The notes under the pieces were generated by a model. The model saw only the letters and a list, made by a program, of their open reading frames with translations, was not told the DNA's origin and searched no databases. From Botrytis cinerea B05.10 (taxonomy: Eukaryota > Ascomycota > Leotiomycetes > Helotiales > Sclerotiniaceae), in contig NC_037321.1 in assembly GCF_000143535.2 (NCBI RefSeq), forward strand, positions 1,116,001 through 1,180,000: a stretch of 64,000 bases of DNA, given 5' to 3'. Positions 14,128-24,535 of this stretch are shown in pieces (the first letter of the stretch is position 1; each line of letters begins with the position of its first letter). The position numbers were made by a program, and so were the translations under genes.

Positions 14128-14156
14128 TGTTTGTTTGTTTGTTTGTTTGTTTGTTT
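14128..14156. repeat. GTTT tetranucleotide microsatellite
   Basis: About seven uninterrupted GTTT units in noncoding DNA. Confidence 0.85.
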
Positions 14157-14380
14157 TGCGGGGAAATGGAGAGAAGTAGGGAGAAACGGAGAGGAACGAG
14201 GGTGGTTGGGGATTGTGTTGGGGCTTGATATGGGTTTCATTTGATTTGATTTGTGCGTATATTCACTATTCACCTGTGGTTGTAGTGAGGATTACTATGC
14301 AGGTTTGGTGGGTATGATGGGTGTAGTTTAGATGGGTAGTGTATTGGAGAAACGAGAGTTTGAGAGGTAAAGGGTTGAGA

Positions 14381-14472
14381 TAATGAGTAGGTATGATGAG
14401 TAGGTATGATGAGTAGGTATGATGAGTAGGTATGATGAGTAGGTATGATGAGTAGGTATGATGAGTAGGTAT
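14381..14472. repeat. 13-bp minisatellite (GATGAGTAGGTAT)n
   Basis: Six perfect head-to-tail copies of GATGAGTAGGTAT at 14395-14472, preceded by one imperfect copy. Perfect identity between units suggests recent slippage. Because 13 is not a multiple of 3 it would read in all frames, so it is not a coding repeat. Confidence 0.9.
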
Positions 14473-15030
14473 CGATTGAATGAATGAGAATTGAGAAAGA
14501 TATGAAGCGATTCTACAGCAGTCTTGTTGAATGCATGGAGGGCGGTTGAGGAAATTTAGACGAGGTTGCGGCAATTGATTGGTTGGCTATCTTGGTGCTT
14601 GAAGAAGGATTAGGGTTTTGTTGGGATAGAGGACTGACTGATGGATTAGTGTAATTCTTCAATCATTCATTTAATCTTACATTTCTTTGTCGATAGAGTG
14701 ACTAGAGTTCTTGGCCTAATGAGAAGCGCTTCAAGTAAAAAGATAATATGGAAATTGGGCTCTTCTGCTGTGGTGCTTATTATTAGTTTAGTCAGCACGC
14801 CAGCAGTAGAAATCTCCTGCAAAGGTCAGCAAGGAGCTTTATCGCGACAGGTAAATCTTACTATTCGCTGTTCTGTTCCATCGTTAATATCTGTTCCATA
14901 GGTCGATAGCAACGTGGTCAGCTGCGCGGAAATATCACGTGCTGCTGACGACCCCGCACTTGCGAGTGAGCACTTCTAGGCTATTTGTGAAACAATCTTG
15001 ACTTAGTTCTAATGTGCGATATCGTGTGCT

Positions 15031-17348
15031 ATGTCTTCACATACCTATTCATTGCTTCCAGCAAGCGGCGATAACATTCGCCTGCTTCGATTATTACCAA
15101 GTGAAGACGAGGCTGCGCCTTTACATTGCGAGCTTCGAGATTATTCTCTACAAAGATCAACTCCACGAACTCACTTGTATGAGGCTCTATCTTATGTATG
15201 GGGTGATCCGCACAACACTCTACCTATCTCTGTAAATGAAAAACAGTTTCAAGTGACGGTGAACCTACATGATGCTCTTTTACGTCTTCGAGATCACTCC
15301 TTCGAACGAATTCTATGGGTAGATGCTATCTGTATCGATCAATATAACCACGAAGAGAGAAACCATCAAGTTCAGATTATGGCTAAAATTTATAGCAGCG
15401 CACATCGTGTTATAGTTTGGCTTGGTGAAGAAAAAGTAGAGGTAAAGGGAGCACTTGAGGATATACAGCTTGCTGCCAATGAAGGGCCAAAAAATCTCCC
15501 GAAGAAAGAGTTAAAGCAACAACGCATACTAAAGCTTCTTCGAAATCCATGGTTCCAACGTATCTGGGTAAGGAATGTACTCTTAGCCACAGTTGCTAGA
15601 CAATATTGACACGATCGCTTCAGGTGCTTCAGGAGGTTGCCGCAGCGCGACATATCATAATTGTGTGCGGCTCCACAACTATTGACGGATATGCATTCTG
15701 CTTGGGGGTAAAATCTCTGAAACTCTTCTATACAAATTCTTCGGGACTGGAGACTCTTCTTTCAGTTATTGACATAATAGAGCGCGCTGGTCTCCGACCT
15801 AAATTTAAAGCAAATTTGTCAGAAAGGTTCTCACTGCAGATAAGACCTTTAGCTGAATTGATAGATATGTTCTACACCCGTCAAGCCACTGATATCCGTG
15901 ATAAGTTGTTTGCTCTGCTTGGTATGAGCTCTGATGATCCGGGAAAAGCCGGCTTGCAGCCCAATTATGAGGCTTCGTGGGAAGAGGTTTTCCAGCAACT
16001 TGTCAAGTTCGTTCTCGGTAAAGATATATCCTTCAGGGCTTCTAGTCAAACACCGAGGATTAAATGTAGGGGTATTGTTGTTGGCCAGATATACTCGGTA
16101 AGGATGAACAGTAGACAGCGTGTGATTTTCACATCTAAATTCGGAGATCGAGAATTAGGCGGCACGAGGGAATGGACCCTACCAGCTTCGGCGAAGCCCA
16201 TCCGCGAGCGCGACATTATTTGTCTTATATATGGAGCTTCAACCCCTTCGATAATTAGGCTATGTAAAGATCACTTTTCCATGATTGTGATTGCGGTAAC
16301 TCCTTTAAACGGGCTGATCCGTCATGAATGGCCTCAATTTTCACGATCAAAGACACAGTTCTTGCGCGATTTTGAACTTGTCTGGGACTGGGAAAGTTCC
16401 TCTGGAGATATGCGAGATGAAGGAGAATATAAGACTTTAATAGAGACATTTAGTCAAGCATCAGTGTTTTCAAAAGTAGAGCCCGGAGGATATTTAGAGA
16501 AAGTGACTAAATTGTGGAACGATATAGCGATATTGGATGACTTGGTTGAAGTCAAAGAAGCAGATGAGAGATTCATAGCAGCACAAGACGAGTACTATCT
16601 GGCAGCATTTGGTAAAATGCCATCATGGTATGAGTCTGGAAGCAAATGCGGTCGGACAATACTGGCATTCGCTGCTGAGAAAGGACACGAAAATATAGTC
16701 AAGCTGCTGCTTGAAACAATTCATCCAGATATAAAGGATGGGAAGGTTGGTCGAACGCCGCTATTTTTTGCTGCTGAGCATGGGCATGAAGCCATTGTGA
16801 AGCTGTTACTTGCCACTGGTCAGGTTAACACTGAATCGAAGGATGAATCTGGAGAGACGCTTTTATGCTGGGCTGCTAGAGAAGGGCATGAGTCTGTTGT
16901 CAAATTGTTACTCTCGATTGGCCAGATTGAAGTTAACTCGAAGGACGGATCAGATCGGACGCCATTATGCTGGGCTGCTATTAACGGGCATAAGTCTGTT
17001 ATCAAATTGTTACTCTCAATTGACCAGATTGAAGTTAACTCGAAGGACGAATTTGATCGGACGCCACTATGCTGGGCTGCTAGAGAAGGGCATGAATCTG
17101 TTATCAAATTGTTACTCTCGATTCGCCAGATTGAAGTTAACTCGAAAGACGGATTTGATCAGACGCCACTATGCTTGGCTGCTAGAGAAGGGCATGAATC
17201 TGTTGTCAAATTGTTACTCTCAATTGACCAGATTAAAGTTGACTCGAAGGACAGATTTGAGCGAACACCGCTATATTATGCTAATATGAACAAGCATGTG
17301 TCTGTTGTTAAGCTGTTAGAGGACCACGCTAAAGATCATACTACTTAG
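15031..17348 (+). CDS. HET domain protein with seven ankyrin repeats
   Basis: Exons 15031-15567 and 15624-17348 give 753 residues. The N-terminal HET domain begins near residue 50 (YEALSYVWGD), with LWVDAICIDQ and NPWFQRIWV/LQEVAAAR; the last motif is restored exactly by removing a 56-base intron. In fungi HET domains act in non-self recognition and can trigger cell death; the partner here is unknown. Residues about 522-750 hold seven 34-residue ankyrin repeats built on TPLxxAAxxGHxxVVKLLL; repeats 3-6 are nearly identical at DNA level. The frame is intact with no stop. A second AG nine bases inside exon 2 could remove three residues by alternative splicing. No STAND NTPase lies between the domains; residues about 200-520 are not recognised. 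The flanks are gene-poor. Confidence 0.9.
16841..17248 (+). repeat. Four near-identical 102-bp coding repeats (ankyrin 3-6)
   Basis: Four consecutive 102-base units encode ankyrin repeats 3 to 6 of the HET protein. Long stretches such as CAAATTGTTACTCTC and ATTGAAGTTAACTCGAA recur with only a few changes. The residue before the conserved Gln of the loop varies (SIGQ, SIDQ, SIRQ, SIDQ), as do the last residues of each unit. This points to homogenisation or recent unit gain. Confidence 0.9.
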
Positions 17349-18220
17349 TAATATAATAGATTAAGGGAATCTATCTGATTGGTTTGAGAAGCTAATAAAT
17401 ACAATAACTAAAATCGAGCACTTTCCTATGTCTCTGCCATGAATATATAATATAGAACAACAAGTGTAAAGAAGCTTGAATAAAGACATCGGCTAATAAA
17501 TCAACTAAACGCTCACACATACGGTGACATACTATTATAGTGAATCAGAAGATATTAATAATTTGTAAGGTTGACTTCTATAACTGGAGTAAGAGCGAAT
17601 CCAAATCGAACCATTGATCAGCTTTTCTGGCGGGTTTTACATTCAAAATCGATGTTGGGAGTGGATGGACAAAGACGTTTATTAATAAGATTAGGCCGTG
17701 GACTTGGTTGTGGGGGAGAACGTGTGGGGGATCTACATTTTAAATACTTTATGATATGACGTGACGCCTTCTGAAACTAGATATCTCGTAGTTACCCGAA
17801 TAGTTAGTAGTCGAGCTAAAGATCTTATTCAACGTATTCTTAACTACATCTTGTATCTTTTTATATCCCTGTGATCTTTCCAAATAGTTTGAGTACAATG
17901 TTTCCGTTGATTTGATGGCAACAGAATGATAGAATTAAAAGAAGTATAGATATAATTGTTAACATGCCTATCTAAATATGTCAGTGTTGTTGTTGTTCGG
18001 AAAAACAAAGTCATCGTGGGACGACGCTAAGGTTACTGGAGTCTTGTCGTCATCATTCCTGCCAACAACAACAACAAACACCGGATATGCAAACTTTCTA
18101 ATAAATACAACACAATGTAACTAACTCAATATTCCAACCTTCTTCCAGAAATGCAATTGTCCATGTTGATATCAGTATTAACATTCCAATGATTTGATCT
18201 TTCAAATCAATCAAATCAAA
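17349..18220. other. Intergenic region with hairpin-forming inverted repeat
   Basis: AT-rich spacer between the HET and ATP-grasp genes. AATAAA-like signals near 17391 and 17476 may end the HET transcript. No gene seen; a structured inverted repeat is listed separately. Confidence 0.5.
17985..18076. repeat. Inverted repeat able to form a stem-loop
   Basis: TGTTGTTGTTGTT at 17985-17997 is the exact reverse complement of 18064-18076 (13 bp arms). Inside, GACGAC at 18020-18025 pairs with GTCGTC at 18046-18051, so a two-step hairpin can form. No target-site duplication is obvious. It could be a small nonautonomous element, a structured RNA, or chance in a TTG-rich tract. Confidence 0.55.
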
Positions 18221-19813
18221 ATGCCTCTCGACGCCCGTTCTCCTGTGATTCTACACTACCTTCAGAATCTCTTTCTCATTGCGATTTGCGCAGCATTTAC
18301 TCCTTTCCTAACGTCAATAGCTATACTCTCTACCCTGATATCTCCTCTCATCACTTCCAAACAAATCCAACATCCCCTCAAATGGCGCACAGATTCCTCT
18401 AAATCCCCTCCCCGCACAATCCTAGTAACAGGAGTAGGAATGAGCAAAGGTCTCAGCATTGCGCGCTCCTTCTATCGTGCAGGCCACCGCGTCATCGGCG
18501 CAGATTTCGAACCCTACTATATCCCCGTTTCCGGGCATTTCTCCAAATCTCTCAGAAAATTCTACCGTCTGCGGAAACCGAATGGGAAATCAGGAGCAGA
18601 GGAATATACCAGGGATATTGTGAATATTATTGAGAAAGAAAGGGTGGATTTATGGGTATCGTGCTCGGGCGTCGCGTCGGCGATTGAAGATGGAGAAGCG
18701 GCGGAAATGGTGCAGCGGAATACAAAATGCGCGGTGGTGCAGTTTGGGGTGGGGTTGACGGAGATGTTGCATGAAAAATTCGCATTTATTAAATATACGA
18801 TGGAGCTGGGCTTGAACGTACCGCTTACGTATAGGATTCATTCGTGTGAAGAGGCTTTGGAAATTTTGCATCCGGAGAATGGAGAATCGGTGGATAAAAA
18901 GTTTATCATGAAACCGGAAATGGTCGATGATAGTGTGAGGGCTGATATGACTTTACTTCCCTCGCCGTCACGCACACAAACAGATACACATATTCAAAAA
19001 CTCAACCCCGCACTCAAAAGACCATTCGTTCTTCAGCAATACATCAAAGGGAGAGAATATTGCACACATAGTATTGTTCTCAAAGGCAAGATCCACGCAT
19101 TCGTCTCATGTCGCTCTTCAGATATGTTAATGCACTACCAAGCACTTCCGTCTTCATCTGCTCTCGCCAAGGCCATGTTTCACTACACAACTCTCTATAT
19201 TCAGCGTGCTGCGGAAAGAACTCCCAATTCTCCCATCACCGGACATTTCTCTCTAGATTTTCTCATAGATGAGGAAATCGCTCAGAAAGCAGAGGGTTCT
19301 CTTCATCCTTCATCTAAGGAAGTTGAAAAATTGCAAAAAGAACTCTTTCCTATTGAGTGCAATCCCCGCGCTCACACAGCGGTAGTTTTGCTCAATGACT
19401 CTGCGGAAGAAATGGCAGAGGCTTATTTATCACTATTATCTGACTATAACACAAATGGAAACGGAGATACATATCTACCTGCGCTTCAAAGAAACGAAGA
19501 TCCAATAACTCCTCTTTCTCAAGCCGTCAATGGGGGGTATTACTGGATTGGTCATGATTTCGTCACAAAAGTTCTTCTCCCAATATTTCACTTAATCAGC
19601 TTCCAAAAAGGAATCACGAATCTAGTAAGAGAATGGTGGGAATTCGGTAAACATGTTTTGTTGTGGAAAGATGGCACGTACGAGATTTGGGATCCTTGGC
19701 CAGCGTGGTGTTTGTATGTATTGTTTTTGCCAGGGTGTTTCTGGGTGAGTATTTGGGAGAGGAAATGGTGGAGTAGGTGTAATGTTAGTACGGGGAAGTT
19801 TTTTGGGGTTTGA
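18221..19813 (+). CDS. Membrane-anchored ATP-grasp family protein
   Basis: Single-exon gene, 530 residues. The ATG at 18221 sits in good context (CAAATCAAAATGCC); the frame extends a little upstream but without an ATG. The N-terminus has one or two hydrophobic segments (about residues 10-50). Next comes a Rossmann-type pre-ATP-grasp region (TILVTGVGMSKGLSIARSF) and an ATP-grasp fold with KFIMKPE, VLQQYIKGREYCTHSIV and GHFSLDFLI...PIECNPRA; the Glu/Asn of ECNPR would bind metal-ATP. The C-terminal 40 residues are Trp-rich and hydrophobic (PAWCLYVLFLPGCFW), a second possible membrane contact. ATP-grasp enzymes join a carboxylate to an amine or thiol through an acyl phosphate. The substrate is unknown. 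No biosynthetic partner gene is next to it. Confidence 0.8.
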   Translation: MPLDARSPVILHYLQNLFLIAICAAFTPFLTSIAILSTLISPLITSKQIQHPLKWRTDSSKSPPRTILVTGVGMSKGLSIARSFYRAGHRVIGADFEPYYIPVSGHFSKSLRKFYRLRKPNGKSGAEEYTRDIVNIIEKERVDLWVSCSGVASAIEDGEAAEMVQRNTKCAVVQFGVGLTEMLHEKFAFIKYTMELGLNVPLTYRIHSCEEALEILHPENGESVDKKFIMKPEMVDDSVRADMTLLPSPSRTQTDTHIQKLNPALKRPFVLQQYIKGREYCTHSIVLKGKIHAFVSCRSSDMLMHYQALPSSSALAKAMFHYTTLYIQRAAERTPNSPITGHFSLDFLIDEEIAQKAEGSLHPSSKEVEKLQKELFPIECNPRAHTAVVLLNDSAEEMAEAYLSLLSDYNTNGNGDTYLPALQRNEDPITPLSQAVNGGYYWIGHDFVTKVLLPIFHLISFQKGITNLVREWWEFGKHVLLWKDGTYEIWDPWPAWCLYVLFLPGCFWVSIWERKWWSRCNVSTGKFFGV

Positions 19814-21477
19814 GGAGGGGTGAGATGGGGTTGTGAGGGTGTTGAAGGTCTCAGTGTGGATGTGTGAGTTTTAGGGGATTCTGCGCGGGGTGTCAACACT
19901 GTGTGTAGATTGCAGTTCGTTAATCAAAAGTTCTTATTTCAAGAACTAATCAGGAGATTCGATGACTCTGAACTTTAAAATAAGTTACTGTTCACTTATC
20001 ATACTACTGTTGAGAAATCAAGAACCAGAATCAAGATTTCACATCCACTCCTTGAATCCGACGTACTAGAAATCCTCATCCTCACTCAATTTCCAGACTT
20101 GAACGCCCCTGCAAATGTGAAGATAGGAAATTATTAGAACATCTAGATATGATCAAATAGACGAGTATCCATGAATAATCGACTATGTACCTATGTATGA
20201 TGTAATCACTCTATTGCTCGAAACTTAAAATATATAACCCCTGCTAATTTAACTCCTCGCTTCTTGTACGGGTGTTTTGGTGTATGGAGGTTATTTCTCT
20301 ACCCCTTGATTGCTTCATGTTTTTTTTATCAATTACGATATTAAGTAGAGAAACTCTTGATCTGGAATTTCTATCTCGAAACGAAAAGAAAATAAGAGAA
20401 GGTTCTAGGGTTCTTGTTGTGATATTTCAACATTTGCTTTTTTATGAATTGGAAATGGATTGGGAATGTAAGGAGAAGGTGTGTGATTTTGTAGATACAT
20501 AGGTACATACTTAGAGATATATAGGCGCGGATATCATTGAATCAAAAGATACCGTTTGGAAATTATATAAAAAGATCTTTATGTGTAATTTTTTTTAGTC
20601 TTGAATAGAGATATATTTATTATATCTGTAGTTATGTTTATACTTATACTCATACCTAAGTAAACTACTAACTTTTTTCTTTTCCCTTTGCTTACCTACC
20701 TATTTCCTTTTTTTTTTTTTTTTTTCATGAGTATTTAAAAGATGACTTGGATGTTATATCTTACCTCCCTCCCTCTTCTATTCATAAGAAATCACAATCA
20801 TTTACTCACTCACTCACTCACCCATTCATTCACTACTAACTATCCAATAATTATCTACCCTTAAACTCCCACCCCCTCCACTCCCCCTCCACTAACCCAT
20901 CTATCATCCACACCTAAAGATATATCTATCATCTACACATCACACATCACACATCACACATCACATATAGCATATAGCATATACAACACCATCCATACCC
21001 AAGTAAATAAATGCTCTCCAAACAAGAACCTACAAATCCACAGTCCTACAAACCTCCCCAACAAGAACCTACCTACCTACCTACCTACCTACCTACCCAC
21101 CAACCAAGTGATTACCATCCAGTAAACTACACAAGACCTCACTCCAGCGTTCGTGCTATCGACTTATTTTTCAAGTATATGGAATACTAAACTTATCATG
21201 GATAGGTAGCTCTTCTGATGAAACTCACTATGCTGTGTAGGAGGGACCCAGATCCCAAGCAACCTGGCTAAGCGATGGGAAATGAGTGAAGATGAATATA
21301 TGCATGTACATAAAATAAACAGTAAATATGTACAAAGTCTCTTTCTTACCTTATCTTAGAAATAATATATGTTTTTACATAACAAGATACGTGTGTATCC
21401 AACAATATCTCATCTAAAATTCTTAACATCATCTAGGATGGGGCTCTATTCCCCCACCCCCCTTCTCACCATCCAAA
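19814..21477. other. Intergenic region, low-complexity and AT-rich
   Basis: Spacer between two convergent genes (ATP-grasp + and Ppt2-like -). It contains a poly-T run near 20710-20725, CATCACA repeats near 20940-20965 and an ACCT array. No credible coding frame. Confidence 0.5.
21067..21096. repeat. ACCT tetranucleotide microsatellite
   Basis: Seven uninterrupted ACCT units in noncoding DNA. Confidence 0.85.
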
Positions 21478-23765
21478 CTATTCCTTCTCCTTCTCCCCTT
21501 CCCCCTCCTCCAACTTCCTTTTTGACCTCCCCCTTTCCATATCCTCCAATTTCTGCTTCAATTCCTCCACCAACTTCGCCAGTTTCCTCGTCCCCTTCTC
21601 CTCCAAACCCTTCTCCAACTTCTTCAACTTCTTTCTCATCTTATTTTCCTCCGCCTCCCATTGCTTCTGTTTATTTCGCTGTGCCTGTCTCCACACCTCC
21701 AACCGCTGTTTAGCATGTTCGTCACACTCCTTCTTATCATACTGATGAAAAACATCCGTAGTCCAGAACTCCGCAATCCAATCCCATGCCCGAGCGCCCG
21801 ATCCATAATCTCTCAGCAACCCTCTGAGCCAGTCATCCGTTTTGTGCATTCTTAACTTGGAGCCCCGAATCTCGGGTAACTTATCAGGCCTTCTATCAAT
21901 ATGCCGTAGTTTATTGGCCTCATTTTCTCGTGACAAGATGATCGAACCATACATATCACCCATTTTCGTTTGTTTTACATATCCTTTTATGGCTGTACAT
22001 TTTCCCTTGAAAGCTTCTATTAACTCTTCATTTGTGGTGCCGCTGGGAATCCCTGTAACTTTAAGACTGTTCTCGACATTCTTTTTGACTACCTTGGGAT
22101 CTATATATGTTGGTAAGCCATAGATACTTTGCGATCGTTCGTGTAGCCTCGCTTGTCGAACTGCCACCCTCATTTTCTTCTCTTCCTCTTTTGCCGGATC
22201 GATCTCGAATGGGAGCCCGAGATGATTCGAGAATTCTGCCAATCTTTCATTATATTTACTGTCTAGGTCTACGTAATTGACCCAACCTTCAAGACGTTTG
22301 GTACCACAATTCACACACTGGCGATCATAGAAACTGTTTTGACTACCACATCCTTCAGATTTACATGTCCAAATATCAGAGCGATGAACAAGATAATCAT
22401 CGGATGGTTGTGGAAAACCTCTATCACGCTGAGAGTCTTCCATCGGTTGGTAGTTACTCGTTTGGATGCCCCTATAAGTAAATCCTCTTTCTTCAAAATC
22501 AGGAGAATTACGGATGGAGGATCCATTCAAAAGATCGACATTGAGGGAATTGTGAGCACTTGCGGCACTAACATGATATCGGATCTTTAGGTCATTAGGT
22601 GAGGGTAAAGAGGCTTCTGACGGAACATGACTTGGAATTTTTGAAACATCCAAATTATCATCAATCACCGGGTCGTTCATAGAGGATGAAGATGCCTCAG
22701 ATTCAAGACGATCCGAGACTTCTGGAACGTTCAGATCTTCCCTAACTTCAGGAGCCGAGATGTTAGATCCACCGCCAGGAGTAGAATTCAAAATTTCTGA
22801 TAACCTTCCACTGATTGGACTTGTCAGCTTTACCGGTATCTTCTGGAGTGGAGTCGAAAGTCTCTCTGACGATGTTTCTGAGGTAGAATCTTTCAAGGTT
22901 GAATTAGGTGTTCGTTTTTCCTTTTCCAAAGATCTGGATGACGCTGATGACAACTCCAATCGTTTAATCGTTATTTCATCGAGGAGGCGGGCTAACATAG
23001 GTTCTATCTGTTGAAGATCCGGCGTAGGTGGAGGAGCAACGTCCTCGCAAGACATACACACAGCAGTCGCGTAATCTCCATCATGACTTATGCTCATCGG
23101 TACTATCTGATCCTCATGTCCTGTTATCGATTTAATAAGTGTGACCGGTGCTCTTGATCTGAGGTTATCCAAAGATGGACTGTCAATCGTAATGTCGTGG
23201 AAATTCAGTTTCCTCTTGCTGAATGCTTTTTTCGCCGCTTCTTTCGCCGCAAATCTGAATAAATTCAAGTTAGCCATAGCCAACTGTGGGAATCATGATG
23301 TCAATAAACTCACCGACCAGCCACAAATCTCGCAACTCCCTGCACATTTTCTTTCAGTTGAAGTAAAATTGATTCCTCTTCCTCCTTTGTCAATTTTTTC
23401 GAATCTTCTGCGCCGTAGGTAGGCCATATTAAAGAACCAACAGGGCTATCAATCGCAGCAGTATTGTTCAACAGGGGCGCTTCTTTGGGCGCAACGAGTC
23501 CTATCAAGGCCTCCAAGCTTTTCGCCTTCCATCTTTCTTGCTTTTCTATTTTCCCTTGAATGAATTCCCTCCGCTCCATAAAATATAGGTATTCAATCAA
23601 TGGCAATAATCTCGGTCGGTACCACACTTGCTCCTGCGGAGTGAATATCCTTCTGATAAATCGATGTGCATATTTCGATTGATGCTTCGTTAAGATATCC
23701 TGAATGCGACTGATCCTGCAGATGTCGGTTCCAATGTTAACAGGAAAAGGGAATGCTCGTGGCAT
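21478..23765 (-). CDS. PPT2: AcpS/Ppt2 phosphopantetheinyl transferase fused to RanBP2-type finger and RRM-like tail
   Basis: Exons 23765-23314 and 23254-21478 (59-base intron) give 742 residues. Residues 1-218 match the AcpS type of 4'-phosphopantetheinyl transferase: GTD with Asp14, RRIFTPQE, and GRFAAKEA with Glu156, ending in SISHDGDYATAV. The intron falls inside GRFAAKEA, and its removal restores the motif exactly. In fungi this enzyme activates the mitochondrial acyl carrier protein. The family normally stops near here, but this frame runs on without a stop for over 500 residues: a disordered stretch, a RanBP2-type finger (W446, C448...C464, C467), an RRM-like segment (about 545-610, LKVTGIPSG) and a highly charged Lys/Glu coiled-coil tail. 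A true fusion, a missed exon boundary between two genes, or a lost stop are all possible. Confidence 0.8.
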
Positions 23766-24535
23766 GTTGGGTAAAATCTGGTCATATAGGTGCTGTGAGG
23801 TAAATTTGTCTCATAGTGGCGCTACACATGTCGCTCTTCATCTGCAACGACATGAGGGGAATTGTATCTATCGAAATTGTGTTATCGAAGGGTTTTCTCC
23901 CCAAAGTTTCTTATCCGCCAACCTTGTGAAAGCTCGGCCCCACTACGCGAAAACACCTGACGAGACGGGTATCTACATCTATTAATAACCTCCATCAGCT
24001 TGCAAGTCGTGGAAGTGTACCTCACTTACTGCTATTCTGCTGAAATGCATTCATTGTGATCCATATTTGTATGCCAGAAGTACTGGAAGCTGAAGTAAAG
24101 ACTTTGACGATCGCATAGCTTCAATTTCCAATCTGCAAGAAGGTCACTCAAGTATTGTAGATGGCATGAGGTCATCAAGACAGACACAGTTCCAAAAAGT
24201 CAAGTGAAGGAGAATAATGTAATTTTGATGCACATATAGATTCAATTTGTCTGATAACCCTGAACCTAGAATTGGGATAGATTTCGCATTATCTGTCAAA
24301 AGACCAAGAGAAGAAATAATAATGGAAGAATATCCCCCAAATCCATGCGTAACAACTATTAACCCAGAGGGTCTCCATGACATGACATTACAAACTTCCC
24401 CTACTATTTTAAACCCCTCCAGCGTCAAGTTCGTTGTTGAGATTTCGACCAACCCTCGTAATATTAAGATATCCATGAACAAGTGATACCTAGGTAATGA
24501 TTGAAACCACAAGAGCCCAGCCATTTTCCATGAAT
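23766..24535. other. Short intergenic region
   Basis: Contains the promoter of the minus-strand Ppt2-like gene and the 3' end region of the DUF1774 gene. Open frames here lack ATG starts or domains; nothing else seen. Confidence 0.4.

Larger units (their letters stand above)
11693..15030. other. Gene desert, strongly G-rich and C-poor on plus strand
   Basis: No credible gene. From about 11.85 to 14.3 kb the plus strand is full of G, T and A with very few C, and is packed with short repeats: a degenerate GGATTGGATTT-type tract near 11.86-11.95 kb, TTGTG and CTTGT runs near 12.25-12.32 kb, GGATGT, GTTT and a 13-bp minisatellite. Seen from the minus strand this equals a C-rich leader, so an unannotated minus-strand or noncoding transcript is conceivable. 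The short frame 14698-14901 has no recognisable domain. Confidence 0.5.

Noticed and set aside
16810..17289. Second open frame overlapping the ankyrin repeats
   Set aside because: Its repeated look is only the shadow of the 102-bp units read in another frame.
22311..22526. Minus-strand short frame overlapping the Ppt2-like fusion
   Set aside because: Alternate-frame shadow of the zinc-finger region.
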